From the NCBI RefSeq assembly GCF_000003605.2, contig NW_003137823.1, forward strand, positions 706,956-746,827: 39,872 bases of DNA. The letters are read 5' to 3'. A model generated the notes under the pieces. It was not told the DNA's origin and ran no database searches. It worked only from the letters and a program-made list of their open reading frames with translations. Numbering within the stretch: the first letter of the stretch is position 1; every line of letters starts with the position of its first letter. Below, piece by piece: positions 23,930 to 36,132 of this stretch. Both the position numbers and the translations under genes were made by a program. This stretch comes from Saccoglossus kowalevskii (Eukaryota > Hemichordata > Enteropneusta > Harrimaniidae).

Positions 23930-24986
23930 AACCATGTCAAGAATATGATTTTTTAACATTAAAATGATTGACATTTGTATCTGATCGTCAAACAAGTACT
24001 TGTCCATATAAAGAGATATTGCTCTGGAACAGCATTCAAAATCATCCATTTTGAATACATGTATATATATAACATGATGTATAACGAATATATAAAATTT
24101 GAATATAATCAGTCAAAGCATTAAAGAGATATGGCTCTAGAACCCCAATCATTAAAGCAAAATGGCCGTCAGTCAGCCATTTTGAATCCAATCTGAAAAA
24201 TATAATGACGTGCATCAGGAACCAATGTATGTACCAAGTTTGAATGAAATCCATCCATAAATGCCAGAAATGCTTGATATATAATGATTTTTTAGCACAA
24301 AAATGACCACCATTTGGGCATTTTGAATAGGATCGTCAAACCAATACCGGGGTATATCTGTTTATCTATGACATGATGTATAATGAATATTTAAAATTTG
24401 AATATAATCAGTCAAAACAAGTCAGAGATATGGGTCTAGAAGCCCATTCATTAAAACAAAATGGCCGCCAGACAGCCATTTTGAATCCGATCTGAAAAAT
24501 AAATGATGTGCATTAGGAACCTGTAATGTCTAATATGTGTACTAAGTTTGAACGAAATCCATCCATAAATGCCAGAAATGCTTGATATTCATTAAAACAA
24601 AATGGCCACCAGTCAGCTATTTTGAATCTTTTCTGAAAAACAAAATTATTTGCATCAAGGTCCCATAACGTCTAATGTATATACCAAGTTTGAACAAAAT
24701 CCATCTGTAAGCGGCCGAGAAATGCTTGATTTTTAGGATTTTTTTAGCACAAAAATGGCCGCCATTTGGCCATCTTGAATCAGATCGTGAAACAAATTGA
24801 TGTGCATATGTATAATATCATGTATGATGTGTGTGTGAAGTTTGATTGTGATTGGTCCAGGCATTTCAAAGATACAGGTCCGGACGCAGGCACAAACGCA
24901 CACACGCACGCACACAAACACGCATGCACATACACACAGAGGTCAAAACATAAGTCCCCGTTTTCGGACTGCTTCCGAACGGGGAC
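23930..24986 (-). mobile_element. Hairpin-microsatellite-core-repeat element (copy 2, inverted)
   Basis: Read on the minus strand, this has the plan of the element at 17156. A terminal bulged hairpin (24954-24986) is followed by a TG-rich simple repeat (24886-24939) and then long core repeats. The core contains tandem segments of about 140-150 and 300 bases. Hallmarks are CAAAATGGC...GCCATTTTG inverted repeats (24158-24184 and 24457-24483, decayed near 24599), 'gatcgtcaaac' (23982, 24333; variant 24784) and 'aagtttgaa' followed by 'aaatccatc'. No protein is encoded. The far end is uncertain. Confidence 0.55.
24954..24986. other. Terminal bulged hairpin of the repeat element
   Basis: The left arm 24954-24968 (GTCCCCGTT..CGGA) pairs with the right arm 24974-24986 (TCCG..AACGGGGAC), with a two-base TT bulge and a five-base loop. 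The stem is 13 bp, and a CTAA follows at the right edge (24986-24989). Confidence 0.85.
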
Positions 24987-25000
24987 TAATAATGTGCTGT

Positions 25001-26699
25001 ACACATTTGATGATGGTCAATTTCGAAGAAGTAAGGGTATTCAAACGAAATATTCTGTCAAAGATGGGCTTTTCGATGTGAGCTACGAAATAAAGAAATT
25101 CAAGTTCAAAATCAAAACAGTTTGATTTTTGCGACAGACGTTCACTGTGCATCTTTCACGCAACTCGCGAGATCACCTATTGTATCTAGTTGTATCTGTC
25201 TTTAAACTAATCTAATCCTCATTGATTCAAATATCATTCAATTATGACATATCAATTACATCAAAGTGGATTATCTGTGAAGCAATTTGTCTGCATGCTC
25301 CCCATTGGTTGTCTGGCTTCAACACCTAAACATTTAGCCAACCAGGAAACATTGTATTTGTTTGATGGCTTTGACATCCTGTCTAGATGTGTCCTGTAAC
25401 TCACACTGCATCTCAATGGAAAGAGATTGAAAAATTACATTTTTTTCTTTGAAAAAATTTCTTTATTATTAACCTGTTTTTTTGGCAAAAGAAAGACATT
25501 TTTCAGTGTAAAATATTTACCTTAAATCTATGCAATTTTGGAACACAATTCAACTGCATTAATGTTTATTTTGGAATATAGCAAACATGATGTGTTATTA
25601 TTAGAGACAAACTAAGCTCTCACAAATGAATTTCACCAAAACTTCCAATTTTAGTAGATCATCAACTGATTTGCATTGAAACATTGAAAGTGAAATGACC
25701 ATTTGTCACATGCCAATAAATCAATCTTTTGAGAGTCACTACCTAACATAAGTCTGTTTTATTGATTATTGATAAAATCAACAAATGCATCAATAACAAG
25801 CATTCATAGCTAAAATTAAAATAACCCCCCCCCCCCAAAAAAAAAACTTATGAGTAATATTTATTACTTTTTCCTCAAAACTATTACTCTGTTGTCATGG
25901 TGCACAATTAACCACTCTTATGATATGCTGAGAAAAATATTAAAATGCTTGCAACAAAAAAATACATTGCTGGTTGCCATGGCAACAACATCGTTATCAC
26001 TTTCATTGCTGGTCTGAATTTTAATTAACCAATGTGTGCTTAATGTAATGTTTTCAGAGATTAATGTGTCACACGACATAAAAAAATTCAATAGCGTATC
26101 CCTGTCCCTCTCACTATTAAATGGTGTATAAAGGTCGCTATGTTTTATTTTGTGCAACGATTATCAACAACATTCAATCATAAATTGTTAGAAATATTTA
26201 CTTTGTATGTTTCTGTCAAAATTAAATTTTATTTTTAGCCTGTGTAAAATTTTTGTTCTACTTATAGTTATAACCTTTGACATTCCCTGATCAATTCATT
26301 GGTTCTAACAGGAGATACACCATAACATATTTGTAGGTCTGTACTGATGTGAGAATATCTGTAATGTATCATAGAACTGAATAAAAACTGTTGTGCTTAA
26401 TAAGGGATTGACCATATAGTAATTGGAAGGGGCTAGATCAAATAGATCGAATTGACCAAATCTTGGTTACATTGACTTGGCTCCCCTCCTAATTATAGTT
26501 TTTCCAGGGACAAACGTTTTATATTATAGCAATTCTGAAAAAATAAACTGTAGTCTGGCCTCCACCACTCTTTGCATGGCATGGTTGTTCTCATTTGTGA
26601 CATAGCTCAGTTTGTATTGAATGAGTGATATTAATACTGGCGTACTGCTGAACATTTTTTATGAAACAAATATTTGCTGTCAGCTATAGAATTTGTAAT
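25001..26699. other. Gene-free stretch with C12A10 homopolymer run
   Basis: At 25825-25846 twelve C are followed by ten A. A few CpG sites occur at 25128-25172. A 'ggttgccatggcaac' near 25973 resembles an RFX X-box. No exon or RNA gene is recognised. Confidence 0.5.
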
Positions 26700-26906
26700 G
26701 GTTCAGTTTTCTAAAAAATGAAATTTTCAGGTTCAGTAGATGTGTTTAGGTTTCTAAAATGAAATTCTAGGTTACGTAGATGTGTTTAGGTTTCTAAAAT
26801 GAAATTCCAGGTTACGTAGATGTGTTTAGGTTTCTAAAATGAAATTCCAGGTTACGTAGATGTGTTTAGGTTTCTAAAATGAAATTCCAGCTTTAGTAGA
26901 TGTGTT
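26700..26906. repeat. 40-bp minisatellite, about 4.5 units
   Basis: Units with 'gtagatgtgtttagg' and 'tttctaaaatgaaattcc' begin at 26721, 26761, 26801 and 26841, with partial copies on both sides (about 26700 and 26881). The middle units are almost identical and the outer ones diverge. Confidence 0.95.
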
Positions 26907-27619
26907 CAAAAAATGGTAATGTTTTTGGTCATGGCTCACATCATTAAAAATGAACAGTTTTTTTCACCAGAATTTTAGGAAACTGATCTAAATTTTATGG
27001 ACTATTTTAAGATTAAAGTATAAACCCAGCATGTGAATGAATTTTGGAAAGCAAATTGACCAGAAATGTTTTTATGTTATTTGCATCAATTGCCAGTTTA
27101 TGAAGAAAAATATCTTTTTCTTATCATTTCTGGTATCCACAATACTATGCAATAACTTAATGAGAAAGATCTAGATTTTTGAGAAAATAAAATAAAAAGG
27201 GCATTCCCTAAAAAAAAAAAAATCTTGTTGATTCAGTCTGGCTGAGTAGGAGTCATTTGCTACAAGTTAAGTAAATATACATGCTTTGTTACATTGTAGA
27301 TACAACTGTAACCGTTTCACCTTGCACAAAAGTGGACACACCCTAGGTGGCTGAAATTAGACACACTGGACAAATACAAAACACATGTAGCTAGCTTTTA
27401 TATGTAATAAAAACTATTATGTAATAAAATTAGTGGTGTGTCATTTTGTTATTTAGACAAACTTATCTGCCTCGTAATGAAACAAAAACATGGTTGCATT
27501 ATTGACAAAAGAGTAATTTTTTATTCAGTGAAATAGAACTGGAGCGTTTGTTCAGTGGCATGGGCGGCTGTTTAGCCCATTTGTTTCATTATTAACTTAT
27601 TTTGAAGTGGTGTGAATAG
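26907..27619. other. Gene-free stretch
   Basis: AT-rich sequence with a long A run at about 27210-27221. Nothing recognisable is present. Confidence 0.5.
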
Positions 27620-28366
27620 CTCCCTCATCTTGCTTAATATTTGGTTGATTGCCTTTACAAGGTGTGCCCAAGGTGTGCACTGTAGCTAAGTAGCCACAGT
27701 GATATTCAGCACTGAGCTAGGGAGTCACATGAGTGGCAAAGTTCAGAGTGAGAAGTGACAGCCTTGGCATTCTATGACCTGTATTTTGTGCTGTGGTTGG
27801 CGGTGTAGTGGTGATTCCACAAAAGAGTGTAACTTTGCAGTCATCAGATCTCTTCATTATTCACTGATTACCATTGAGTGGAAATGACATAGCTGTGTAG
27901 CTTCCTTGTGTAGGCTTAATACATGAACCAGTGAGTGGGCACACTTTCCACAGCAGTGTGTGTGTGTGTGTGAATCATACAGGGTAGCAAACGTTGCTGT
28001 GCTGTTGGAATCGGTATGATCAAACCACAGCTGGAGTGGATCTCTATGCTAGGGAAATATGGATTATGATCACAGCAAGCAAAATTAACAGGTGGTGGCG
28101 CTGAACACAGAACTTGGTTTATTTCAATCATCGTGTGCCTTAAACGTTTGTTTTAATCAACATACCAATTCTAATGGAATGAGTTTAATTACCAAGCTGC
28201 CATTGTTCACAATTGTAAAGTAGAACCCACTGATGTAAGTAAGACCAGTGCAACTTTTCATACCAGCATATATTTTATATACCACTGTATTCGTTCGTGT
28301 CAACGGCATTATTTGTTGAATGCATCCCGTAGTCACATCGGTGTCAATCTCTGGACGGTGTTTAAA
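27620..28366 (+). other. Candidate 5' leader/promoter region of the ORF1 locus
   Basis: Base composition rises above that of the flanks, with runs such as 'ggtggtggcgctgaacac' and a (GT)n tract at 27956-27971. It leads directly into the ORF1 frame without an intervening recognisable element. The ORF1 reading frame is open from 28175 but has no in-frame ATG before 28367. Non-LTR elements usually carry an internal promoter in this position; no specific promoter motif was identified. Confidence 0.35.
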
Positions 28367-29128
28367 ATGTTGGAGTTTCCACTCACACGTCAGATATGTA
28401 AACATCAACTGGCATTTTTGTGTTTGATGACCCCACTGATATCAATGGATGACCTCAGCGTGAGTGAGGGACTGCTGCTAGCTATGTTGTGTGACGGTGA
28501 TATCGAACAAAACCCAGGACCATTCAAGTCAAAGCATAAGAAATCTGCCTCGGCCGAAGAATTGAACTCGCTTTCTGTCAGTATGTCGAAAGTGGTTGAA
28601 ATGCTGCACACTGCCAATGAGAATATCGCTGAATTAAACAATAAGTTAGATGGTCAGCAGATTGACTTTGGTCAAATGCAAGATATACAAAAAACCATAG
28701 AAGCAGAGGTGTACCAATTAAAAAAAGAAAACGGAGAGTTGAAAAAAATGGTAAACGGCCAATCGGAGGTGTTAGATAGTTTATCACGCTGCAATAACGT
28801 TAGGATATTTGGAATCAATGAAGACGATCAAGAAGACGAACCCAAAGTGGCTAGCATACTCAGCCATCACCTTGGTATGGTGATTGGACCGAAAACAATC
28901 GAGTGTGTATACCGAGTTGGCAAACCAAAAGATGGATACACACGAGCTGTTATTGTCAAGTTTCACTCCTGGAAAGATAAAATGTTTGTCCTGCACAACA
29001 AACTGCGCTTTAGGGATACACAGTATTTTCTGGTTGATGATATGAACAATAAGTATGGGGAGCACAAGAAGCTGCCACAAGCCAGGCGGAATCGTCCTCC
29101 CTCATGGGCTAAAGGTATTGTTATATAA
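28367..29128 (+). CDS. Non-LTR retrotransposon ORF1-like protein with N-terminal 2A-like skipping motif
   Basis: This 253-codon frame is by far the best coding candidate. The first in-frame ATG (28367) has A at -3; the open frame upstream to 28175 lacks ATG. Residues about 13-25 are hydrophobic. Residues 45-52 are DIEQNPGP, matching the 2A consensus D-(V/I)-E-x-N-P-G-P, with skipping predicted between G51 and P52. Residues about 66-140 are rich in L, E, K and Q and look like a coiled coil. From NNVRIFGI (143-150) through YRVGKP (182-187) and the VKFHSW/K segment to FLVDD (221-225) the order fits the RRM-like nucleic-acid-binding domain of L1/CR1/L2-type ORF1 proteins. A basic tail follows. 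Such proteins bind element RNA in a ribonucleoprotein. The protein is short at the C-terminus and no reverse transcriptase frame follows, so the element is incomplete or the exon has been co-opted. Family assignment is by pattern only. Confidence 0.8.
   Translation: MLEFPLTRQICKHQLAFLCLMTPLISMDDLSVSEGLLLAMLCDGDIEQNPGPFKSKHKKSASAEELNSLSVSMSKVVEMLHTANENIAELNNKLDGQQIDFGQMQDIQKTIEAEVYQLKKENGELKKMVNGQSEVLDSLSRCNNVRIFGINEDDQEDEPKVASILSHHLGMVIGPKTIECVYRVGKPKDGYTRAVIVKFHSWKDKMFVLHNKLRFRDTQYFLVDDMNNKYGEHKKLPQARRNRPPSWAKGIVI
28499..28522 (+). other. 2A-like ribosome-skipping site
   Basis: Codons for D-I-E-Q-N-P-G-P with all consensus residues intact. The preceding residues, LLLAMLCDG, are the hydrophobic, helix-forming context expected in the exit tunnel. 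Known 2A motifs make the ribosome omit the Gly-Pro bond. The upstream product here would be a 51-residue peptide, and the main product would begin with proline. In some sea-urchin proteins the peptide upstream of a 2A motif acts as a signal sequence, and a similar dual fate is conceivable. Confidence 0.85.
29111..29120 (+). other. Candidate splice donor inside the ORF1 frame
   Basis: AAAG/GTATTG fits a eukaryotic 5' splice site reasonably (AAG before GT, then AT). It lies four codons before the stop at 29126. If used, the exon would end at 29114 and the ORF1 domain would be fused to a downstream exon. GT sites are common by chance, so this is only a candidate. Confidence 0.25.
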
Positions 29129-30480
29129 TGTTTCTGTTGTACACAGTTTCATATTTCGTTTAAACTCCTGACATACTACGACATTGTCCAATGCCTTGTG
29201 TTATTCAATTACTTGCCATTTCAAACTAAAGAATGTTTCACTGCTGAGCAGTTTTGCATGCCAATCAGAAACCCAACATTGCTATAGGGGCATGTTATTA
29301 ATGCCCCAGTGGTAATTTACGGTTTAAAAATAAATAACTATTCAGTGAGGCTGTCTTATTTACTGTGGTTTTTTAGCCAGTACTAGTAACGCAGCATGAG
29401 TTGTGTTTATTGTCGTACACTTAATATACAGTGCGAGTGTGTCGGGAAAAGTTCGCTGTAATTTTGAATACCATCAATTGCTTTCTTTAGAAAGATGGGG
29501 TGAATATATCTCACGCTTGATTCATCACACACAGTGTGTATGTTTAGAAGACTAGAATTCCCAAGTAGGGATACTGGGTACAAGAGCATACTGTTAACTT
29601 ATTTACACAGGCGTGTCAAGTTTTAGGTGTTCACTAGTTTATTGTGGTGCCATTAATTGTTAATTCTTAGGTGATTAATCATTGAAGTAAGGTGCAGACT
29701 GTTGGATGTATATATGCACCTTGACTTGTTAGCCTACTAACTGATTGTAATTATGGCGGCTCTTTGTGTAATGTTACCCTGTGAAAATGTACCTTGTACA
29801 CAATCTCATATTGTTCCATTACATGAAACTCAAGGTCATCGCTCTTTGAATACAGGGGTCATTGATTCAGCAGCTGACGCTGACAAAGACTCTGGTGGTA
29901 AATATTTGTGAAATAAATCCCCCAATACCGCAGCAATCCGGTCACCAATACAGGAAAGGTCAAAATTGTTTTCTGTTGCTGACTGCATGAAAGTTTTTTT
30001 TAACACAGCCGTGCAAAGTAGCAATTTGTGTTAAGATACAAACAATTTAGCACAGCTAGTTCAAGTTCATGGATGGCTGAACTCCTCTTTGTTATTTTAC
30101 TCCAATTTGTAATTTGTATAACATGGATTGAATAGAGTGTAAATAGATAACAGCAAGCTGGTTAGAATTTATGGCATTGACTTTGTAATTAATCTATTCA
30201 GTGGTACATCTGTTACAACCATGACTATGCCAGTTCAAAATTCTACTTTTCCTTAGATTTAAATTACAAATTTCTGTACGGTAACATTTTTTTCCTTTTC
30301 ATTTGAACATTGTCAGTTCTTCTTAGTTTCACAGGTGGTTGGTTGGTTGGCTAGCATGATGATAGTATTATGTATCTGCAAAAGATGTTAGTCTAACAAT
30401 CTGTATTTATTAAACATCCTTTACGTGTAGGTATGTGTTGGTGCATGAGACAAAAAATCAGTATTTCTAACCAAAATTTT
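29129..30480. other. Gene-free stretch after ORF1
   Basis: No reverse transcriptase, endonuclease or other ORF2 remnant is visible on either strand. A small perfect hairpin (GGGGCAT / ATGCCCC, 7-base loop) lies at 29287-29307. Everything else is AT-rich and stop-rich. Confidence 0.5.
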
Positions 30481-30552
30481 TTAAGTTGATCCTGATTCCT
30501 GATCAATGGTATATTTTTAAGTTGATCCTGATTCCTGATCAATGGTATATTT
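30481..30552. repeat. Exact 36-bp tandem duplication
   Basis: 30481-30516 is repeated without change at 30517-30552. Each copy contains TTGATC and GATCAA as an inverted pair. This looks like a recent slippage event. Confidence 0.97.
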
Positions 30553-32164
30553 TTTTCAGAAATTCTTGTATTTAATTGCGAGCAACTTCTGTGGAGGTGT
30601 AACATTACACGCTTTGCTATTTATGAAATCCTATACTAAAAATAAATTCTGTAATCATAAATGTTGACGGATGTGTTGTAAACTGTTTATAAATACCAAC
30701 TGTGGTTAGAGTGGCAATACATGCTGATTCTTGTTGACAGTTGGGCCCCCAAATTGGTTTTAAATTGACATAATCAGCATGAAATACACACTAAATTTGA
30801 ATTTTAAACTACTTCCGATAAGTAAATGGGAAAGTGTTGCTATTATGTATGTTAACTTGGTTTGGTTGGTTTTTAAAACAACTCTGCTATTTAAAGTAAA
30901 TCAATAGTTGCAAATTTTGTCAACTACTACATCACTAGACGCTACGTGTTTATATCAGTGAAGTGACTGTTGAACAGCTCCTGTTGGACATACTTACATA
31001 TAGAATGTGTTTATCGAGTTGCTAGACCTGTGTATCTACCTAACATAATTACATTTTTTTCCCCAAGATTTTTTTAATTATCTACCGGTATGTATTGAAT
31101 GTTTTCTGTGGAATTTCAATTTTCTGTGTTGAAAAAAACAAATACACAGTACAGTGTTCTGTCAAATTCAACCAGGAAATCCAATGCAAATTTTAGAAAT
31201 TACACCCTAGAGACAAATGTTTGTATGACAATTCATAATATATAGAAATACAATCCATCTGCATTTGCATTAATTATTATCCAGTTCCATTGCTTCAAGT
31301 GACTAATGCTTCGTCTTGCTGCTGGGAATCTAGTTTGTTGGAATATGAAAACTTTTAATGTATATGATAAGATAGATTGTAAATTTCAGGATTGTAATAT
31401 TCCCACCCTATTTAAATTTCTTACGTCACTTTCACAAAATCGTTCTGTGTGATATCAGCTGCATAATAATTAACTTTTTATTGAAGTAGGCAAGGGGATC
31501 TCCCCAAATGAGTTGTACTCTTCAGTTATTACTAGAACATAATCATCAAGTTACATATTTGAAAATGACATCTAACTTAGTTTTGTGATAGATTGCTGAT
31601 TACTTTTCTACATTAAGTCATTTACCACATAAAAGAAAATATTAAAATGAAATAAAAAATTACAGCTTTATAGAAAGACAATAGTTGAATAATTTTTAGG
31701 TAATTTACATAAAACTGTTTGATTTCTATCTGAGTATGTAGGTAGGATTACCAAAAATACAGGATTTATTTTATTTGGCCTTAGGAAAGTGCAAATACCA
31801 TCTGCCTGCCATGATTATTCCAGCTGTAAGTGGTAATATATGGTTTCAAGTGTTGTGTTCTGGAATCACAACAAAGATATTATGTTTCATTCATATGGTC
31901 TCACACTAGACAGTTTCATTTCACTGCAAAAAATCTTTCTCATATTGTTAATCTTGAAAGAATTATGAAAGTGAAATTTTAGCATGCCAAGAATCATTCC
32001 TCAAGTATGTATAAATGTTATATTTAAAATCTGTGAGGGTTTTACTGTCTACACAAAGATGTGTGTGCACGCTATAGTGTTTGATGTTCGTGACGTAGCT
32101 TCATCATCAAAACATCTGACATGTACTTCTGTATATCAACACGCTCTGACATGTATAGAAATGA
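30553..32164. other. Gene-free AT-rich stretch
   Basis: Short random-looking frames only. I see nothing else in it. Confidence 0.5.
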
Positions 32165-32668
32165 ATGTTGTCAAATATTTTTTTGTATATTTCAATTATT
32201 CTAAATAGGAAAAGGTTAAAAAACGTCTTAACTCTGGATTGCTTTCCACTCATCATCTGTCGCATGGTGACGTATTTGACAATTTTGATATGTCAGGCAA
32301 CTATTTATTATTTAATAATTGTTCTATTAATTTCAGTCATTAATGAAAGACAAAATGATTGTTTTAAAATTAAAATGGTTATGCTACTAAAAAACTGTGA
32401 AAATTTAACTTCCATTTTAAGAAATACTGTAAACCATTTAAATTTCACTGCTGTAGTTTTCAGTATTCATGTCATTTGTGAAAGCAAAATTTCGCAAAAG
32501 TCACTGACAACACATGTCAAGAGACTCAGACATTTTCACTCCTACAAAATTTTGCAGTTTTCACTGACTGAAGATTTGTTTTTTGCGAAAAGTGGTTTAC
32601 AGTATATTAAACATAAATTTAAGTTGAATAAAAAAAAATGGTATCGTGAATGTGGGAGAATTCATTAG
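32165..32668 (+). other. Unexplained 167-codon open frame, coding status doubtful
   Basis: The frame runs from ATG at 32165 to a stop at 32666-32668. It is longer than expected for AT-rich noncoding sequence. The conceptual product has a hydrophobic segment at about residues 34-58 that could span a membrane, followed by a basic, polar C-terminal half. It matches no family I recognise. Composition (I, L, N, K, F rich) is what translated AT-rich noncoding DNA tends to give, and no splice or promoter context supports it. Confidence 0.2.
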
Positions 32669-35600
32669 CGGAGTAGATAGCTGCTGTGACATGTGGCCTA
32701 TTTAGGAATTTTAATTATATAGGATGTAGTTAATTTAGTGGATGAATTAAAAGTTGACCTTATAGTGCGAGTTCACGAAACACTGTTGAATGTTGTCTAT
32801 TGTCAGAGTGTTGGTGCTGGTAATCCATTGATGTATGTATATGTATGCTAGAATTATAGCAGGGCTTCATCACAGTATTGTCTGTCTGTTCGGGCTGGCT
32901 ATTGAGTGACCATAGTTTCTATGAGTTGTACTTTTATTTATATCTCCTTGGAGGGTGTGGTATACTGATGAAAAACCCATTCACTGTGCTGTCAATGTTT
33001 GCCATAAGTATGTATTATGCATATTACCCTAGCCCAATTTCCTATATACAGGGTACTGCTGCAAGTCCAATCAAAATATACAGAATTTTGATACAAAATC
33101 TGCCATTAAAATTGTTTATGTTTACTCTTTAATTAACATGCTAGTAAAATGTTATAAATTAATGGTAAATATATTTTTTTTCAAGATGTTTTTTAATTGA
33201 ACTTTTTCTAGTATAGATTTCAATCTAATCAGAGGTTTTTTTTTAGAATTGTTTGCGTTGTTGATGAAAAAAAAACATCTGTTGAATGCGTATATTTATA
33301 GAAGATTGAGTTTTCAGCCAAAAAAATGTATTTAATATTATTAATACCATATGGCAGGGTATTTATTTTATCGTCTACAAATACAGCATACTTGGCTTGG
33401 ATTTGTCAAATAGTTTATGTTACCCTGTTCTCTTATATCAACACATCTTGTATTTGCTGTTTTAGTAGTGTATGTGCTTACATAATATAGTCAAGATAAT
33501 TAAAGTCATATGTAAATGATACAATTTTTAGTTTATGTACATGTTTGAAAGAGAGAATTCTCTTGGAGAATAAAGTATTGAGTGTTTAGTTGAGTCATTG
33601 CTGAGTACATTTAAAAGTACTCACCTGGAAAGTTTCCGATATGCACTATAAGAAATATTGGTACTCTCATTATTAGTGCTGGTCTCTACGGAATTCTTCA
33701 TGCTATTTAAACATTTTTGTTGCATGTTCAATATTTTATTAGGAGAAGAAGAAAAAAAAAAGTGAGTACCCTCAGCAAGTTCTCATTGACCTTTGACATT
33801 TTGTGCTACCGATGTGAGTCATCAGCTTCGAGCAGATGCAGTATGGCTTGGGGAGTTCTTCATGCCTGAAATCACACGTATTCACGGCACTTCATTTAGG
33901 TGAACATGCAAAACTAATGTTTTACGAGTCATCACCATGATAATTTCTAAACGCAGATTTACTGCTCTTATTTCCAATGCAAATATTGCCTGGAATCAGT
34001 AGCTTCAACTCAAGCAATCAGAGTCAGTTATTTAAACAATACAGTGTTGTACTAACGGTGAACTTAAATTGGTGCATATGAACTTGATCTGCAATGATGC
34101 AGTTATGTAGTGGTTGAATTTCATGGAGACATCAACAGCAACTGTCTAGCTGCTCTACTACTTTACCTTAGTAGCCTTCCAGAATACAGATACCGATACT
34201 CCCTATAATATTCCTATGTTCCTAAATTTTTTTTACAAAATTTGAACTAAAACCTGGGTGGCCTCTCAACTCCCTGGTTGTGATGATGGTTTGGAAGTAT
34301 GATGGAAATTTGTCAATTTATTTCAGTTGTTAATACATATTTAAATCGATTTCACTGATTTCATTATAAAACAAGATTGGCTTTAATGACGGAAAAGTTT
34401 TTTTCAAATGTGACACATGGTAATAAAAATATACAGAGATGGTTTTGTCTTTGCCATTTTTCTCTAATAGTAGGATGTGTGCTTCTATAATGTCATTTTG
34501 TCTTTGAGAACACTTTGTAAATTGTGTGAAATAAATTTTACATTGACATTGGCTAGGAAGGAAAATAAAGTTTGTCACGTGCATTTTTCATGAAATAAAC
34601 CCACATAGTGTTTTTGCAGATTTTGTTAATCAGAAAATGTTGCCAAGACCTCCATCAGTTTGAAAAGTACTTTTGTTTTCCACTGAGTCTCTGACAAATA
34701 TTGAATAATTGATTAATATTGATTGATCTGATAAGTAAAGCTTGCGGTGTGTATTGGACTTTTGGCTTCTCATTTTGCGATCACCTTTGGGATTTGAATC
34801 TTTAAAACATCTGATGACATCTTTTCCTACCCATGTTCTAATACAGTGGGATGATATATCATGTCTGTAGACTAATTTTGAGTTCAAATGAAAGCTCATT
34901 CCTGTAGAGTTTACTCATAACTACATCATTTCAGTAGTAAAGAAAATGCATGATGTGTGACAATTTATAGTTTGTGGTTTTTTCCCAGTTGTTTTATGGA
35001 TATGCAATCTTTCTGTAGTTACTGTTTAATATATGTAGTCTGTGGGAAATATACAATCAATGTTTGTATTTCAATGCTTTTCAGCAAGTTCAAACACTGG
35101 TCATTATTTCAACCTCCAATTTACTTGTGTGTTCAAACTTTATTTGCCAATTTTTTCCATCCATGTTCCAATGTGTGTGGGTTCACAATGATTTGTTTCT
35201 GCTCCAAATTACTTATTGGTCTCAGTATAAATGCAAAAAGAGGTAGAGCCACAATCTACTTTGGAATGTCTGCAGTTGAACTAAAGCAAATCACTCAGTC
35301 ATGTAGATTAGTTAACCATTCGTTATGAATATTCATTATTTCAGACATCATGTGGTAAAATGGCTGCACAATGTGAGAAAGTAACATTTTGTACAAAAAT
35401 GTAGCATCAACATTTAAGTGGCAAACCATGGGATGGGCTGAACTAATCTAATATCTAAATATAACAATGATGTAATCTTAATATTTCTATTGTAAACCAT
35501 ACATGTGTGAGTTCCAACAATATATCTTACTGAATCCTCATTTTGAATCACACAACTTCAAACATCTAATAATTCTCATCTAAGTCACAAGACCCTATTA

Positions 35601-36132
35601 AATGGTTTCAGACTAACTTTTTAAGGGCCTCATTGAAATTCATTATTATTTCATGATTCTTGGCTTCAATTTTGTGTTTAAAGTTAAATAGCATGTAATA
35701 TTCATTCATACCATAAGATTTTATGTTAATCCAGACGGTATATTGACAATGTCTAAATTAGATAGACATTAAAGGTAGACGAATGATATCTTCCTACTCC
35801 TAGTGGCTTCATCTATACTTCCATCCAAATTTATTTTTCTCCATGTTTTATATGGTTTATAAAAAGCAGCGTCTTCAAAACTTAGAGTAAGCCCTTTTTG
35901 TTGATAAAGTTTTTTTGATTGTTCTATTGACAGATGATTCACTGTCAAAAAGTGCAGCCTATCCTGTTTTACAAATCTAACATCATGCCTCAATACCCAC
36001 CCCAGCACCTCCCATTATGCTTTTCATATCTCACTAGACTTATCACAGCACTAAATTTTCCAAATCAGCTTAAAAATGAACATCACTTTTATGATAGAAT
36101 ATGATTGTTCCATCATGCATGTCAGGCAACAT
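32669..36132. other. Gene-free AT-rich stretch
   Basis: Plus-strand 34957-35328 (123 codons) and minus-strand 35769-36008 (79 codons) are the longest frames; neither shows a known domain. No RNA gene or transposon end is recognised. Confidence 0.45.

Noticed and set aside
24733-25152. Overlapping frames of 60-119 codons on both strands
   Set aside because: They run across the CA-rich microsatellite and the terminal hairpin of a repeat element. Long frames there come from simple sequence.
28313-28366. Extension of the ORF1 protein by 18 residues upstream
   Set aside because: The codon at 28313 is TTG, not ATG. The first in-frame ATG is at 28367, so the longer start is unsuitable for a eukaryotic gene.
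34957-35328. Plus-strand 123-codon frame
   Set aside because: About one frame of this length is expected by chance in a window of this composition. No domain is visible and it is rich in C, F and I, as in translated T-rich DNA.
35769-36008. Minus-strand 79-codon frame with a mixed, charged protein-like sequence
   Set aside because: It looks slightly more protein-like than its neighbours, but no family or splice context is recognisable and the length is within chance.
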